A stretch of 64,000 bases of DNA from Pseudonocardia autotrophica (GTDB taxonomy: Bacteria; Actinomycetota; Actinomycetes; Mycobacteriales; Pseudonocardiaceae): the NCBI RefSeq assembly GCF_003945385.1, contig NZ_AP018920.1, positions 992,001 to 1,056,000 on the forward strand. Reading direction: 5' to 3'. Shown one piece after another: positions 18,193 through 28,472 of this stretch. Numbering within the stretch: position 1 is the first letter of the stretch; the number at the start of each line of letters is the position of its first letter. A program made the position numbers and the translations under genes. The notes beneath the pieces were generated by a model, which was not told the DNA's origin, made no database searches, and worked only from the letters and a program-made list of their open reading frames with translations.

Positions 18193-18879
18193 GTGCTGAA
18201 CCTGCTGCCCGAGCGGCTGGACCGCATCCTGCTGCTGGGAGCGCACTGCGACGACATCGCGATCGGTGCGGGCGGCACGCTCCTCGAGCTGTGCCGCGCC
18301 TACCCCGGCGTGCACGTCACCGCGCTGGTCCTGACCGGGGCCGGTTCGCTGCGTGAGGAGGAGGAGCGCTCCGCGCTCGCCGCCTTCACCCCGGGAGCCG
18401 AGCTGGAGGTCGTCGTCATGGACCTGCCGGACGGCCGGGTGCCGCTGCACTGGGAGCGGGCCAAGATGGCGCTCGAGGAGCTGCGCACCCGCGGCGAGCC
18501 GGATCTGATCCTCGGGCCGTCCCCGCACGACGCCCACCAGGACCACCGGACGCTCGCCCAGATGATCCCGACCGCCTACCGGGACCATCTGACGCTGGGC
18601 TACGAGATCCTGAAGTGGGAGGGCGATCTCGCCCAGCCCACCGTCTACCTCCCGCTGGCCGAGCCGGTGCTGACCGAGAAGGTCGCGAAACTGAGCGAGC
18701 ACTACGGTTCCCAGCAGGACCGTCCCTGGTTCGACGACGAGACCTTCCGCGGGCTCGCCCGGGTGCGCGGCGTGCAGTGCCACGCCCGCTACGCCGAGGC
18801 GTTCCACGTGCAGAAGCTCACCCTGTCCGTCGCACCGATCGCCGGATCCGAGCCGTCGCCCGGCTTCGGCGCCGCCTGA
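18193..18879 (+). CDS. PIG-L family deacetylase
   Basis: A 228-residue zinc-dependent deacetylase-like protein. [12 protein letters not shown] matches the PIG-L zinc motif (the usual PHPDDE with Cys for Pro), and HDAHQDHR supplies the second ligand group. PIG-L enzymes remove N-acetyl groups from GlcNAc conjugates such as mycothiol or glycopeptide sugars. GGAGGG precedes the GTG at 18193. Its place in a nucleotide-sugar cassette suggests an amino sugar is deacetylated. Confidence 0.85.
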   Translation: MLNLLPERLDRILLLGAHCDDIAIGAGGTLLELCRAYPGVHVTALVLTGAGSLREEEERSALAAFTPGAELEVVVMDLPDGRVPLHWERAKMALEELRTRGEPDLILGPSPHDAHQDHRTLAQMIPTAYRDHLTLGYEILKWEGDLAQPTVYLPLAEPVLTEKVAKLSEHYGSQQDRPWFDDETFRGLARVRGVQCHARYAEAFHVQKLTLSVAPIAGSEPSPGFGAA

Positions 18880-18910
18880 CCTGCACCACCACACTCTCGA
18901 AGGGATCACC

Positions 18911-19936
18911 ATGCGGGTACTGCTCACCGGACATCAGGGCTACCTGGGAACGGTGATGGCACCGCTCCTCGCCGCCGCGGGACACGAGGTCACCGGGCTC
19001 GACTCCGGGCTGTTCGCCTCCTGCATCCTGGGTTCGCTGGACACCCCCGACGTCGACGGCTTCGCCACCGACCTGCGGGACGTCACCGCCGACCAGCTCC
19101 AGGGCTTCGACGCCGTCGTGCACATGGCCGCGCTGTCGAACGACCCGCTCGGCTCGATGGCACCGGAGATCACCTACGACATCAACCACCACGCGTCCAC
19201 CCGGCTGGCGACGCTGTCGAAGGAGGCCGGGGTCGGCCGCTTCGTCTACGCGTCGACCTGCTCGGTCTACGGCGCGCAGTCCGGTGACGACCTGGTCGAC
19301 GAGGACGCCCCGCTGAAGCCGGTCACCCCGTACGCGATCTCCAAGGTCCGGGTGGAAGACGATCTGGCCGAGCTGGCCGACGCCGACTTCGTGCCGGTCT
19401 CGATGCGCAACGCGACCGCGTTCGGCTTCTCGCCGCGGCTGCGCGCCGACATCGTCCTGAACAACCTGGTCGGCCGCGCGGTGCTCACCAACGAGGTCAC
19501 CGTGCTCTCCGACGGCACCCCGTGGCGCCCGCTGGCCCACGCCGAGGACATCGCCGGTGCGGTCGTCGCCGCGCTGGGCGCCCCGGCCGACGTCGTCCGG
19601 GCGCGTGCCTACAACGTCGGTTCCGAGAAGAACAACCGGACCGTCGCCGAGATCGCCCAGGCGGTCATCGACGCCGTCCCCGGCTCGACGCTGAACATCA
19701 CCGGCGAGGCGGGCAACGACCCCCGCTCGTACCGGGTGGACTTCTCCCGTGCCCGCAAGGAGCTCGGCTTCGAGGCCGGCTGGACCATCCCGGCCGGCGC
19801 GGAGCAGCTCGCGACCGAGTACCAGGCCCGCGGCCTCACCCAGGACTCGTTCGACAACTCCTTCACCCGCCTCGCGGTGCTGAACGCCCGGCAGAAGGCC
19901 GGCGAGCTGGACGGATCGATGCACGTCATCAAGTAG
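18911..19936 (+). CDS. NAD-dependent sugar epimerase/dehydratase
   Basis: A 341-residue extended short-chain dehydrogenase. It has the Rossmann motif TGHQGYLG, the Ser/Tyr/Lys catalytic set ([13 protein letters not shown]) and sugar-nucleotide-binding positions typical of GalE/RmlB-like enzymes. It follows the deacetylase by 31 bases and is the last gene of the four-gene cassette. It probably epimerises, reduces or dehydrates the NDP-sugar made by the upstream enzymes. A large hairpin follows 9 bases after its stop. Confidence 0.88.
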   Translation: MRVLLTGHQGYLGTVMAPLLAAAGHEVTGLDSGLFASCILGSLDTPDVDGFATDLRDVTADQLQGFDAVVHMAALSNDPLGSMAPEITYDINHHASTRLATLSKEAGVGRFVYASTCSVYGAQSGDDLVDEDAPLKPVTPYAISKVRVEDDLAELADADFVPVSMRNATAFGFSPRLRADIVLNNLVGRAVLTNEVTVLSDGTPWRPLAHAEDIAGAVVAALGAPADVVRARAYNVGSEKNNRTVAEIAQAVIDAVPGSTLNITGEAGNDPRSYRVDFSRARKELGFEAGWTIPAGAEQLATEYQARGLTQDSFDNSFTRLAVLNARQKAGELDGSMHVIK

Positions 19937-19944
19937 CCGCCGCC

Positions 19945-19992
19945 CGCTCGTGAGTGGTTATCGTGGTTGCACCGCGACACCACTCACGAGCG
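19945..19992. repeat. Large imperfect palindrome between epimerase and DUF2277 gene
   Basis: Outer arms CGCTCGTGAGTGGT and ACCACTCACGAGCG pair over 14 bases, followed inward by a 7-bp stem TCGTGGT/ACCGCGA (one G-U) with a TGC loop. It could end the sugar cassette transcript, but its size and symmetry suggest a REP-like intergenic element. It lies just before the start of the DUF2277 gene. Confidence 0.65.
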
Positions 19993-20004
19993 CCGGAGGC
20001 GCCG

Positions 20005-20274
20005 ATGTGCCGGAACATCCGGACACTGCACAACTTCGAGCCGCCCGCCGACGCCGACGAGGTGCAGGCGGCGGCGTTGCAGTACGTCCGCAAGATCTCG
20101 GGTACGGCGAAGCCGTCGCAGGCCAACGCCGAGGCGTTCGACCGGGCGGTGGCGGCGGTGACCGCGGCCACCCGGGAGCTCCTGGACGGCCTGACCACCA
20201 CCGCGCCGCCGAAGGATCGCGAGATCGAGGCGGCCAAGGCGCGCGCCCGCGCGGAGCTGCGCTACGCCCGCTGA
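20005..20274 (+). CDS. DUF2277 domain protein
   Basis: An 89-residue protein starting MCRNIRTLHNFEPP, the signature of DUF2277, a small family of unknown function common in actinobacteria. CGCCGGAGG lies 5 bases before the ATG. It has one N-terminal Cys and is mostly helical. It probably has its own promoter, because a large palindrome separates it from the sugar cassette. Confidence 0.88.
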   Translation: MCRNIRTLHNFEPPADADEVQAAALQYVRKISGTAKPSQANAEAFDRAVAAVTAATRELLDGLTTTAPPKDREIEAAKARARAELRYAR

Positions 20275-20299
20275 CCGGGCATCCGCTGACCGGGCATCT

Positions 20300-20329
20300 G
20301 CGGGGCGGCGGTGCCGCCCGCCGCCCCGC
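20300..20329. terminator. Bidirectional hairpin between convergent genes
   Basis: Perfect 11-bp inverted repeat GCGGGGCGGCG / CGCCGCCCCGC with an 8-base loop, between the stops of the DUF2277 gene and the oxygenase gene. Confidence 0.7.
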
Positions 20330-20341
20330 GGCGCCCGTCGG

Positions 20342-21223
20342 TCAGGAGCCGGACAGGGCGTCGGAGAACTCGTCGGCGTCGAGCGGGGCCAGGTCGGAGA
20401 CGCGCAGGAAGTCTCCGAGCGTGGTGCCGGTCGCGCCGGAGTCGACGTTGCGCGGGCCGCGACCACGCCGGACGTCATCGAGGTTGATGGTGCGCAGGTC
20501 GTAGGAGAACCGGGTGACGTCGGAGGTGTTCGGCGCCGAGGCGTGCAGGTGGTTCGAGGAGAACATGAACACGTCACCGGCCTGGCCGGCGATCCGGATC
20601 TCGCCGTGCGACTCGAAGTCCTCCAGCGGCAGCGGGTGCGGACGGGTGTCGGTGGTCTTCTCCCCGGCCGCGGCGGTGCGGTGCTTGCTGACCCATTCGT
20701 CGTAGTCGTACTGGTTCGATCCGTTCTTCACCGGCTTGTCGAAATAGTCGGTGTACATGCTCATCACGTTGTCGCCGACGACCGGGAACACCGGCGTCCA
20801 GTAGTTCACCAGCTGCTGCGGATGGCCGTACCACATGTCGCGGTGCGCCTTGTAGTTGTAGGAGACCCCGGCGGTCAGGAACTGATCGGCCGGGATGACC
20901 CGCAATCGCGGGATGTCGAAGTAGGTGAGCTCCGGGTCGACGCCGAGATCGGTCGCGAACTGCCGGCACAGTTCCTTCGTGCGCTGCCCGTTGGTGAACT
21001 CGCGCTTGAGCGGCTCGACCCGCCGGATGAACTCGTCGACGTCCATCTCGTACTGGGCGCGCTCGGGGTCCAGGCCGTCGAAGGCCTGCCCGATCAGGTC
21101 CTTGGCATGATCGGCGAGCGCGTCGGCGCCGCCGATGTCGGAGTAGAGGAAGAAGTCGCCGCCGAAAAGGAGCTCGCGGCGCTCGTCGTCGCCGATCCGG
21201 CGGTTCAGGTAGACCGTGATCAA
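20342..21223 (-). CDS. Phytanoyl-CoA dioxygenase-like non-heme iron oxygenase
   Basis: A 293-residue protein resembling Fe(II)/2-oxoglutarate oxygenases. AHRDMWYG gives an HxD pair, and SSNHLHASAPN supplies a distal His, followed by TRFSYDLRTI, whose Arg could bind 2-oxoglutarate. I prefer the TTG at 21223, which has GGAG at good spacing; ATG at 21247 adds eight residues and is possible. It stands alone, convergent with the DUF2277 gene and divergent from mfd. Substrate unknown. Confidence 0.7.
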   Translation of the reverse strand: MITVYLNRRIGDDERRELLFGGDFFLYSDIGGADALADHAKDLIGQAFDGLDPERAQYEMDVDEFIRRVEPLKREFTNGQRTKELCRQFATDLGVDPELTYFDIPRLRVIPADQFLTAGVSYNYKAHRDMWYGHPQQLVNYWTPVFPVVGDNVMSMYTDYFDKPVKNGSNQYDYDEWVSKHRTAAAGEKTTDTRPHPLPLEDFESHGEIRIAGQAGDVFMFSSNHLHASAPNTSDVTRFSYDLRTINLDDVRRGRGPRNVDSGATGTTLGDFLRVSDLAPLDADEFSDALSGS

Positions 21224-21504
21224 CGGTGTTCTCCGTCCGTGCGGCATCCGGATTCCCCGGCTGGCGTCATCGGACGTTAGCGCACTCGAACGGGCACGGT
21301 TCTACGATGGAAGATAGTAGTGACATGGTGTCGTAATCGTCCGCATTTCCGGTTCCTCCCGGACCGTGCCGGGCTGGTCCGACCCGGTCCGCGGGCCGGG
21401 CGTATCGTCAGGTGCCGGCGCCTCCACCCGGATCGCACGAGACCCGGGCAGGGGTCTGTCCTGCGCACCGCCAGCCCACTCCCGATCGAGGAGCCAGCGC
21501 CGTC

Positions 21505-24500
21505 GTGGCCATCCTGTCCGGTCTGCTCACCTCCGCCCTGTCCGACGCCGGCCTGCGGGCCGCCGTCGATGCCGCCCGCGATGCCGACACCCGCACCACC
21601 GAGACCCCGGCGGTGAGCGTCGAGGGTCCGGCGGCACTGCGGCCGCTGCTCACCGCGGGCCTGGCCGGGGCGTCGACCGTGCTGGCCGTGACCGCCACCG
21701 ACCGGGAGGCCGAGGATCTCGCGGCCGCGGTGTCCGACCTGCTCGGGCACGGTGCGGCGCTGGACGCCGCCGCCGACAGCGTCGCCGACAGCGCCGGGGC
21801 CCCGGTGGTCGTGCTGCCGTCATGGGAGACGCTGCCGCACGAGAAGCTGTCGCCCCGGCCGGACACCGTCGCCCGCCGGCTGACGATCTTCCACCGGCTG
21901 GCGTCGGCCCGGACCGCACCGCGGGTGGTCGTCACCGCGGCACGCAGCCTGATCCAGCCGGTCGCGCCGGGCCTGGGCGGGCTCGCGCCGGTGTCGCTGG
22001 CCCCGGGCGAGGAGCACGACTTCGAGCAGCTGCTGGAACGGCTGGTCGAGCTGGCCTACACCCGCGCCGAGATGGTCACCGCCCGCGGCGAGTTCGCCGT
22101 CCGGGGTGGCCTGCTCGACGTGTTCCCGCCGACCGCCGAGCATCCGGTGCGCGTCGAGTTCTGGGGTGACGAGGTGTCCGAGCTCCGCGCGTTCTCGGTC
22201 GCCGACCAGCGCTCGGTCGGTGACGTGGACCGGGTGGTCGTCCCGGCGTGCCGGGAGCTGCTGCTCACCGGGCCGGTCCGGGCGCGCGCCAGGGCACTGG
22301 CCGCCGAGCAGCCCGAGACGGCAGGCCTGAACCGCAACCCGCTCCGCGAGCTGCTGGAGAAGCTCTCCGAGGGCATCCCCGGCGAGGGCATGGAGTCGCT
22401 GATCCCGGTGCTCGTCGGCGACCCCGGCGACCCCGGCGAGCCCGGCGATCTGCACGGCGAGATGCAGCAGCTGACCGACCTGTTCCCGGCCGACACCCGG
22501 GTGCTGCTCGCGGACCCGGAGCGGATCCGCACCCGGTGCGCCGATCTGGTGCGCACCGGGCAGGAGTTCCTGGAGGCGTCCTGGCTGGCCACCGGTGCCG
22601 GCGGGGAGGCGCCGATCGACGTCTCCGGCTCGGCGTACCGGGACCTCACCGTCACCCTCACGCACGCGACCGCCACCGGGCGGCCAGTGATCGCGCTGTC
22701 GCCGCTGATCTCCGGCTCGGACGAGGCGATCGTGCCCGGCGTGCACGAGATCGAGCCCTACCGCGGTGACATCGAGCGGGCGCTGACCGACCTGCGCGCG
22801 CACGTCGCCACCGGTGGTGCCGCGGTGCTGGTGCTGGCCGGGCAGGGCACCGCGGACCGCTCGATGGAGCAGCTGCGCGAAGCCGAGGTGCCCGCCACGA
22901 CGGTGCCGTCGCTGACCGACGTGCCGGAGAAGGGCGTCGTCACCGTCACCTGCGGCCGGGTGCTGAACGGCTTCACCGCCACCGAGATCGGGCTCGTGCT
23001 GGTGTCCGAGGCCGATCTCACCGGCAGTCGCGCCGGGCTGGACGCGGCGCCCCGCAAGACCACCCCGCGCCGGCGCAATGCGGTCGATCTCGCGGCGCTG
23101 CAGACCGGCGACTACGTGGTGCACAACCAGCACGGCATCGGGCGCTTCGTGGAGATGAAGGAGCGGACCGTCCAGGGCGCCACCCGGGAGTACCTGGTGC
23201 TGGAGTACGCGTCGTCCAAGCGCGGCCAGCCCGCGGACCGGCTGTTCGTGCCCACCGACGCGCTCGACGAGATCAGCCGCTACGTCGGCGGTGAGCAGCC
23301 GGCGGTCAACAAGCTGGGTGGCGGCGACTGGGCGAAGACCAAGGGGCGCGCGCGCAAGGCGGTCAAGGACATCGCGGCCGGGCTGGTGCAGCTCTACGCC
23401 GCCCGTCAGGCGTCCCCGGGGCACGCCTTCGGTGCCGACACCCCGTGGCAGCGGGAGCTGGAGGACGCGTTCCCCTACACCGAGACGCCCGACCAGCTGA
23501 CCGCGATCGACGAGGTCAAGCGGGACATGGAGCGCCCGGTGCCGATGGACCGGGTGATCTCCGGTGACGTCGGGTTCGGCAAGACCGAGATCGCGGTCCG
23601 GGCGGCGTTCAAGGCGGTGCAGGACGGCAAGCAGGTCGCCGTGCTGGTGCCGACCACGCTGCTGGCGACCCAGCACCTGTCGACGTTCGCCGAGCGGATG
23701 CGCGCCTTCCCGGTGACGGTGCGCGGACTGTCCCGGTTCACCGACGCGGCGGAGGGCACGGAGACGATCGCGAAGCTCGCCGAGGGCGAGGTCGACATCG
23801 TCGTCGGCACCCACCGCTTGCTGCAGACCGGGATCCACTACAAGGACCTCGGCCTGGTGATCGTCGACGAGGAGCAGCGCTTCGGTGTCGAGCACAAGGA
23901 GCACATCACCGCGCTGCGGGCGCACGTCGACGTGCTCACGCTGTCCGCGACGCCGATCCCGCGGACCCTGGAGATGAGCCTCGCCGGCATCCGCGAGATG
24001 TCCGCGATCGTGACCCCGCCCGAGGACCGGCACCCCACCCTGACCTACGTCGGCGCCTACGACGACAAGCAGGTCACCGCCGCGATCCGCCGCGAGCTGC
24101 TGCGCGACGGCCAGGTGTTCTTCGTGCACAACCGGGTCTCCTCGATCGACCGGGCCGCGAAGCACGTGCAGGACCTGGTGCCCGAGGCCCGGATCGCGGT
24201 GGCGCACGGCCAGATGAACGAGGACCTGCTCGAGCGCACCGTCAGCGCGTTCTGGCATCGCGAGTCCGACGTGCTGGTGTGCACCACGATCGTGGAGAAC
24301 GGGCTCGACATCTCCAACGCCAACACGTTGATCGTCGAGCGCTCCGACACCCTCGGGCTCTCCCAGCTGCACCAGCTGCGCGGCCGGGTGGGCCGCGGCC
24401 GGGAGCGCGGCTACGCCTACTTCCTGTTCCCGCCCGAGCACCCGCTCACCGAGACCGCGCACGACCGGCTGGCGACGATCGCCCAGCACTCCGAGCTGGG

Positions 24501-25176
24501 CTCGGGCGCTGCCGTGGCGATGAAGGACCTGGAGATCCGGGGCGCCGGGAACATCCTCGGCGCCGAGCAGAGCGGGCACATCGCGGGCGTCGGTTTCGAT
24601 CTCTACATCCGGCTGGTCGGCGAGGCGGTGGCGGCGTTCCGCAAGCAGGCGGGCGGCGAGGCCGGGGAGATCGAGGAGGAGCTGCCCGAGGTCCGGGTCG
24701 ATCTCCCGGTCGACGCGCACGTGCCGCACGACTACGTCGACGGCGAGCGGCTCCGGCTGGAGGTCTACCGCAAGATCGCCGAGGCGCCCGACGACGCGGC
24801 GCTGGGCGCGATCGTGGAGGAGCTGACCGACCGCTACGGCGAGCCGCCGACCCCGGTGCACAACCTGCTCGAGGTGGCCCGGTTCCGGCAGCTCTGCCGG
24901 CGGCTCGGGATCCGCGAGGTCGCCTCCGCCGGGACGCAGCTGCGGATCGGCCCGATGCAGCTCCCGGACTCGGCGCAGCTGCGGCTGCGGCGGCTCTACC
25001 CGAAGGCGCAGTACAAGGCGGCCGCGCAGGTCGTCACGGTGCCGAAGCCGGTGCAGGGCGGGCGGATCGGTGGTGCGCCGGTGCGCGACGTGGAGCTGCT
25101 GGCCTGGTGTGCCGAGCTGCTGGCGCAGATCGTGCCGTCGTCCACCCCGGTGTACACGGCGGGGCCCGCCCGCTGA
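21505..25176 (+). CDS. mfd: Transcription-repair coupling factor
   Basis: A 1223-residue protein of normal Mfd length. It releases RNA polymerase stalled at DNA lesions and recruits UvrABC. The N-terminal UvrB-like region, the RNA-polymerase-interacting CarD-like domain near residue 530 ([18 protein letters not shown]), the translocase with Walker [10 protein letters not shown] (from residue 689), DEEQRFG and [13 protein letters not shown], and a C-terminal TRCF domain are all visible. GTG at 21505 has GAGGAG upstream; the frame stays open further, but that part is unlike the family. Confidence 0.97.
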   Translation: MAILSGLLTSALSDAGLRAAVDAARDADTRTTETPAVSVEGPAALRPLLTAGLAGASTVLAVTATDREAEDLAAAVSDLLGHGAALDAAADSVADSAGAPVVVLPSWETLPHEKLSPRPDTVARRLTIFHRLASARTAPRVVVTAARSLIQPVAPGLGGLAPVSLAPGEEHDFEQLLERLVELAYTRAEMVTARGEFAVRGGLLDVFPPTAEHPVRVEFWGDEVSELRAFSVADQRSVGDVDRVVVPACRELLLTGPVRARARALAAEQPETAGLNRNPLRELLEKLSEGIPGEGMESLIPVLVGDPGDPGEPGDLHGEMQQLTDLFPADTRVLLADPERIRTRCADLVRTGQEFLEASWLATGAGGEAPIDVSGSAYRDLTVTLTHATATGRPVIALSPLISGSDEAIVPGVHEIEPYRGDIERALTDLRAHVATGGAAVLVLAGQGTADRSMEQLREAEVPATTVPSLTDVPEKGVVTVTCGRVLNGFTATEIGLVLVSEADLTGSRAGLDAAPRKTTPRRRNAVDLAALQTGDYVVHNQHGIGRFVEMKERTVQGATREYLVLEYASSKRGQPADRLFVPTDALDEISRYVGGEQPAVNKLGGGDWAKTKGRARKAVKDIAAGLVQLYAARQASPGHAFGADTPWQRELEDAFPYTETPDQLTAIDEVKRDMERPVPMDRVISGDVGFGKTEIAVRAAFKAVQDGKQVAVLVPTTLLATQHLSTFAERMRAFPVTVRGLSRFTDAAEGTETIAKLAEGEVDIVVGTHRLLQTGIHYKDLGLVIVDEEQRFGVEHKEHITALRAHVDVLTLSATPIPRTLEMSLAGIREMSAIVTPPEDRHPTLTYVGAYDDKQVTAAIRRELLRDGQVFFVHNRVSSIDRAAKHVQDLVPEARIAVAHGQMNEDLLERTVSAFWHRESDVLVCTTIVENGLDISNANTLIVERSDTLGLSQLHQLRGRVGRGRERGYAYFLFPPEHPLTETAHDRLATIAQHSELGSGAAVAMKDLEIRGAGNILGAEQSGHIAGVGFDLYIRLVGEAVAAFRKQAGGEAGEIEEELPEVRVDLPVDAHVPHDYVDGERLRLEVYRKIAEAPDDAALGAIVEELTDRYGEPPTPVHNLLEVARFRQLCRRLGIREVASAGTQLRIGPMQLPDSAQLRLRRLYPKAQYKAAAQVVTVPKPVQGGRIGGAPVRDVELLAWCAELLAQIVPSSTPVYTAGPAR

Positions 25177-25187
25177 GCCGGACAGCC

Positions 25188-25213
25188 GGGCCCGCCGGAT
25201 GAACGGCGGGTCC
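25188..25213 (+). terminator. Hairpin terminator after mfd
   Basis: GGGCCCGCCG / CGGCGGGTCC (one G-U pair) with a GATGAA loop, 12 bases after the mfd stop. The following 170 bases up to the histidine kinase gene hold no visible gene. Confidence 0.6.
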
Positions 25214-25383
25214 GCGGCGGCGCAGGCACCGGCACGGTGTCCCGGCAGGCGGCCGCGGTGCGGTCCGTCGGGCCGGCCGGCGTGCAGATGCGGGTACCGG
25301 TAGCGGGGTCCGCCGCGGAGAGACCTTCCGCACGTCGGCGGAGGGCGGGCTAACGGGACGGACGCCGATGCGACACCCTCTCC

Positions 25384-27792
25384 GTGATGATCCGGACACT
25401 GCCGGTCGGGGACGCCGGGACCACGCGGTTCCTGGACCGCCGCGGCCGCCGGTACGCGGCGTCCGCGCGGGCCGTCGTCGGGATCCTCTCGGTGGGCCTC
25501 GCGCCGTTCGCCGGGCCACCCGCCGGGCCGTGGCTCTGCGCCGCGGTCGCGGTCGCCTTCGCCGGGTGGAACCTCGTCCACCTGCACTGGGCGCGCACCG
25601 CGCGCCCGGCCGGTGCCGGCCGGATCGATCCGCTGGTGGTCGCGGCACTGGGCCTGGCGCAGCCGTGGCTGGTCGATCCGGAACTCGTCGTGCTGCAGCT
25701 CAGCTGGGTGTCGGTGGTGGTGTCCTTCACCGCGATCACGGTGCAGTGGTACCGGCCCCCACTCGCCGGTGCGGTGATCGCGGTACTGCTCACCGCCGCC
25801 TACCTGGGCGGCTGCCTGCTCTCCGGGATCGGCCTCGCGGAGGCGCTGCTGGCCGGGGGCGGCGCCTGGATGCCGGTCGGCGCGTTGCTGTCCCGGCTGC
25901 TCCGGGTCCTGGTCGCCCGGGCCGGCCGGGACGCCGACGCGCTGCTGGCCGATCGCTTCGCCCGGGAGCGCATCGCGGCGACCGAGTCGGCCCGGCGGAC
26001 CGAGCAGCGCCGGCACTGGGCCGCCGTGCACGACACCGCCGCCGGGACCCTGCTGATGGTCGGGCTGGGCGAGGTGAGTGGCCGGGAGCCGTGGCTGCCG
26101 GGCCAGCTCGACCGGGACATCGCGACCCTGGAGGACCCGTCCGGCGGGCCCGCGCCGTCGCTGGCCCGCACCGTGGCCCGGTCCCGGGTGCGGGTGCATC
26201 CCGAGCCGGCGCCGTCCTATCCGGAACTGCCGGCGCACGCGCTCACCGCGCTGGACGGCGCCGTCGGCGAGGTGCTGGAGAACGTCCGGCGGCACGCCGG
26301 GACCGGCGCCGCCCGGCTCCGGCTGCACCCGCGCGACGGCGGCGTCCGGATCGAGATCACCGACGACGGCGGCGGGTTCGATCCGGCGGCAGTGCCGCGC
26401 GGACGCATCGGGTTGCGGGCGTCGGTGGCCGGACGGATGGCGGGCGCGGGGGGCCGGGCGACGGTGCTGTCCGCGCCCGGCCGCGGCACCACGGTGCTGC
26501 TCGACTGGCCGGACCCGGACCCGGACCCGACCACAGCCACAGCCACAGCCACAGCCACAGCTACAGACACAGGTCCGGCCGCAGTCACGGCCACAGGTCC
26601 GGTCGCAGCCGCAGACCCGGCCGCAGCAGCAGTCAGAGACCCAGCCGCAGCCCGGACCGTCGTGCCCGGCCGCACCCCGGATCCGGAGACACCGGCGCCA
26701 CGGTTGCTGCGCGGGTTGCGGCTCGCGCAGTCGCTGGTCGTGCTGATCGTGATCGGGGTGTTCTGCCTGGGGAACCTGCTCGCGACGGTGGAGCTGTACC
26801 CGGTGCCGTGGACGGCCTGGATCTGGTTCGCCGGCATCGCCGCGGTCGCGCTCGCCGACCTGGCCCTGGTGCGGGCGGACCGCTTCTGGGGCGCGGCCCG
26901 GCTGCCCGCCGCGGCGTTCGTGCTGCTCATGTCGTTCGGGGCGACGCTGTCGCTGCCCGCCGATGAGCTCGTCCGGCCCGCGCACTGGACGCTCGGGGTG
27001 ACCGGCTTCCTCGGGGTGCTGCTGTTCTGCGACCGGCCACTGCGCCGGACCGTCGGGTTCATCGCGGTGCACGTCGCCCTGATGGCGGGTGTGCTCGTGG
27101 TCCGGGGCCGCGCCGACCCGGCCACCCTGGTCGAGTTCGGCATCGTCGTGGTCGGGGTGGAGGGACTGCACCTGGCGGTCGCGCTCGGGGCGGTGGCGCT
27201 GCGCACGGTCGCGACCGAGGCGACCGCTGCGGCGGCAGCGCGGGCGGACGTCGTCACCGGGGAGGAGGTCGCGCAGCGGGTACACGGCGACCGGGAGCAG
27301 CGCTACGCGGCGCTGCGGGCCGGTGTGCTGCCGCTGCTGCGCGCCCTGCGGGACGGCTCGGAATCCCCCGCCGATCCGGACGTGCGGCACCGGGCCGCGA
27401 TCGAGTCCGCCCGGCTGCGACGGCTGTTCGCCGGTGCCGACGACGGTGGCGGTGCGCTCGTCGGTGAGCTGGCGGCGCTCGTCGAGTCGGCGGAGCGCCG
27501 CGGCCTGGTCGTGCGGTTCGCCGTCGCGGCGCCCGCGTCCGAGCCGCCGGCCCCGGTTCGCCGGGTGCTGATCGGGCACGCGGACGCGATGCTGCTCGCC
27601 GCGACCGGCACCGCCCGGGTGGCCCTGCACGACGACGACGGGGAGATCGTCCTGTCGGTGCTCGCCGAACTCGGCCCCGGACACACACCGTGGACCGCAC
27701 CCGGTGACGCGGCCGGAGTGCGTACCGCGATCCTGGAGCACGAAGGACGTACCTGGTTGGAGGTCCGATGGCAGCAGCGGTCACCGCGGTGA
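25384..27792 (+). CDS. Double-module membrane sensor histidine kinase (NarL-type partner)
   Basis: An 802-residue protein with an unusual repeated layout. Module one (about 1-380): four to six membrane segments, a DHp-like ERRHWAAVHDTAAG-type helix with likely phospho-His216, and a HATPase with N-box EVLENVRRHAG and G-box ITDDGGGFD. A DP-repeat and Thr/Ala-rich hinge (about 380-435) follows. Module two (about 440-802) has another set of membrane segments and a degenerate C-terminal region without clear ATP-binding boxes. The response regulator gene overlaps its end by 25 bases, so the two form a two-component pair. Signal unknown; a natural fusion of two kinase genes is the simplest explanation. 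Confidence 0.8.
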   Translation: MMIRTLPVGDAGTTRFLDRRGRRYAASARAVVGILSVGLAPFAGPPAGPWLCAAVAVAFAGWNLVHLHWARTARPAGAGRIDPLVVAALGLAQPWLVDPELVVLQLSWVSVVVSFTAITVQWYRPPLAGAVIAVLLTAAYLGGCLLSGIGLAEALLAGGGAWMPVGALLSRLLRVLVARAGRDADALLADRFARERIAATESARRTEQRRHWAAVHDTAAGTLLMVGLGEVSGREPWLPGQLDRDIATLEDPSGGPAPSLARTVARSRVRVHPEPAPSYPELPAHALTALDGAVGEVLENVRRHAGTGAARLRLHPRDGGVRIEITDDGGGFDPAAVPRGRIGLRASVAGRMAGAGGRATVLSAPGRGTTVLLDWPDPDPDPTTATATATATATDTGPAAVTATGPVAAADPAAAAVRDPAAARTVVPGRTPDPETPAPRLLRGLRLAQSLVVLIVIGVFCLGNLLATVELYPVPWTAWIWFAGIAAVALADLALVRADRFWGAARLPAAAFVLLMSFGATLSLPADELVRPAHWTLGVTGFLGVLLFCDRPLRRTVGFIAVHVALMAGVLVVRGRADPATLVEFGIVVVGVEGLHLAVALGAVALRTVATEATAAAAARADVVTGEEVAQRVHGDREQRYAALRAGVLPLLRALRDGSESPADPDVRHRAAIESARLRRLFAGADDGGGALVGELAALVESAERRGLVVRFAVAAPASEPPAPVRRVLIGHADAMLLAATGTARVALHDDDGEIVLSVLAELGPGHTPWTAPGDAAGVRTAILEHEGRTWLEVRWQQRSPR
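26531..26572 (+). repeat. Hexanucleotide repeat in the kinase hinge
   Basis: About six imperfect copies of CCACAG (strand as given), encoding alternating Thr-Ala between the two kinase modules. Such a repeat can change length by slippage, altering the hinge in steps of two residues. Confidence 0.6.
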
Positions 27793-28418
27793 TCGTCGAC
27801 GACCATCCGGCGATCGTGGAAGGGGTCCGCGGCTGGTGCGCCGCGGCCGATCCGCCGATCACCGTGCTGGCGGCCGGGCACCGGCCGGAGCTCGCCCGGG
27901 ACGGCCCGGGCGCCGGCGCCGACGTCGTGGTCCTGGATCTGTTCCTGGGCGGCCCGGCGCCGGGCTTCGCGGTGCTGCGCGATCTGGTCGAGACCGGCCG
28001 CAGGGTCGTCGTCTACTCCCAGGACGAGACGCCGGAGACCGTGCTGGGCTGTGTCGATCTCGGTGCGTCGAGCTATCTGGCGAAGTCCGAGGGGGCCGGG
28101 CACCTGGTCGCGGCGGTGCACGCGGCGGCCCGCGACGAGTCCTACACCGGGCCGATGCTGGGTGGTGTGCTCGCCGGTGACCGCCGTCCGGAGCGTCCGG
28201 TGCTGTCGGCCCGGGAGCGGCAGGTGCTGCTGGCCTGGTTCGAGTCGGAGTCGAAGACCCTTGTCGCGCACCGGCTGCATCTGTCGGTGACGACCGTCGA
28301 CACCTACATCGCGCGGGTCCGCACCAAGTACGCCGACGCCGGGCGCCCCGCGCCGTCGAAGGCGGCGCTGGTGGCACGGGCCCTGCAGGACGGGCTGGTG
28401 GAGCTGAGCGAGCTGTGA
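27768..28418 (+). CDS. NarL/LuxR-type response regulator
   Basis: A 216-residue two-domain regulator. The receiver domain has the acidic pair VDDHP, phospho-Asp in VVVLDLFLGG and Lys in SSYLAKSE. The output domain is a LuxR helix-turn-helix (LSARERQVLLAWFESESKTLVAHRL, then SVTTVDTYIARV). It overlaps the sensor kinase gene and is surely its partner. Targets are not visible. Confidence 0.92.
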   Translation: MAAAVTAVIVDDHPAIVEGVRGWCAAADPPITVLAAGHRPELARDGPGAGADVVVLDLFLGGPAPGFAVLRDLVETGRRVVVYSQDETPETVLGCVDLGASSYLAKSEGAGHLVAAVHAAARDESYTGPMLGGVLAGDRRPERPVLSARERQVLLAWFESESKTLVAHRLHLSVTTVDTYIARVRTKYADAGRPAPSKAALVARALQDGLVELSEL

Positions 28419-28472
28419 CCGGCGTCGCGAGCCGCCGGAGACCGCCACCACATCGCGTGAGAGGCTGATCCG

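Noticed and set aside
20543..21280. Long open frames opposite the phytanoyl-like oxygenase and opposite many other genes
   Set aside because: They are codon-bias shadows of real genes in very GC-rich DNA, with no domains and no ribosome sites.
21820..27741. A nearly 6-kb minus-strand open frame under mfd and the sensor kinase
   Set aside because: It is antisense to two clearly identified genes and reads as Arg/His/Gln-rich low complexity without any domain.
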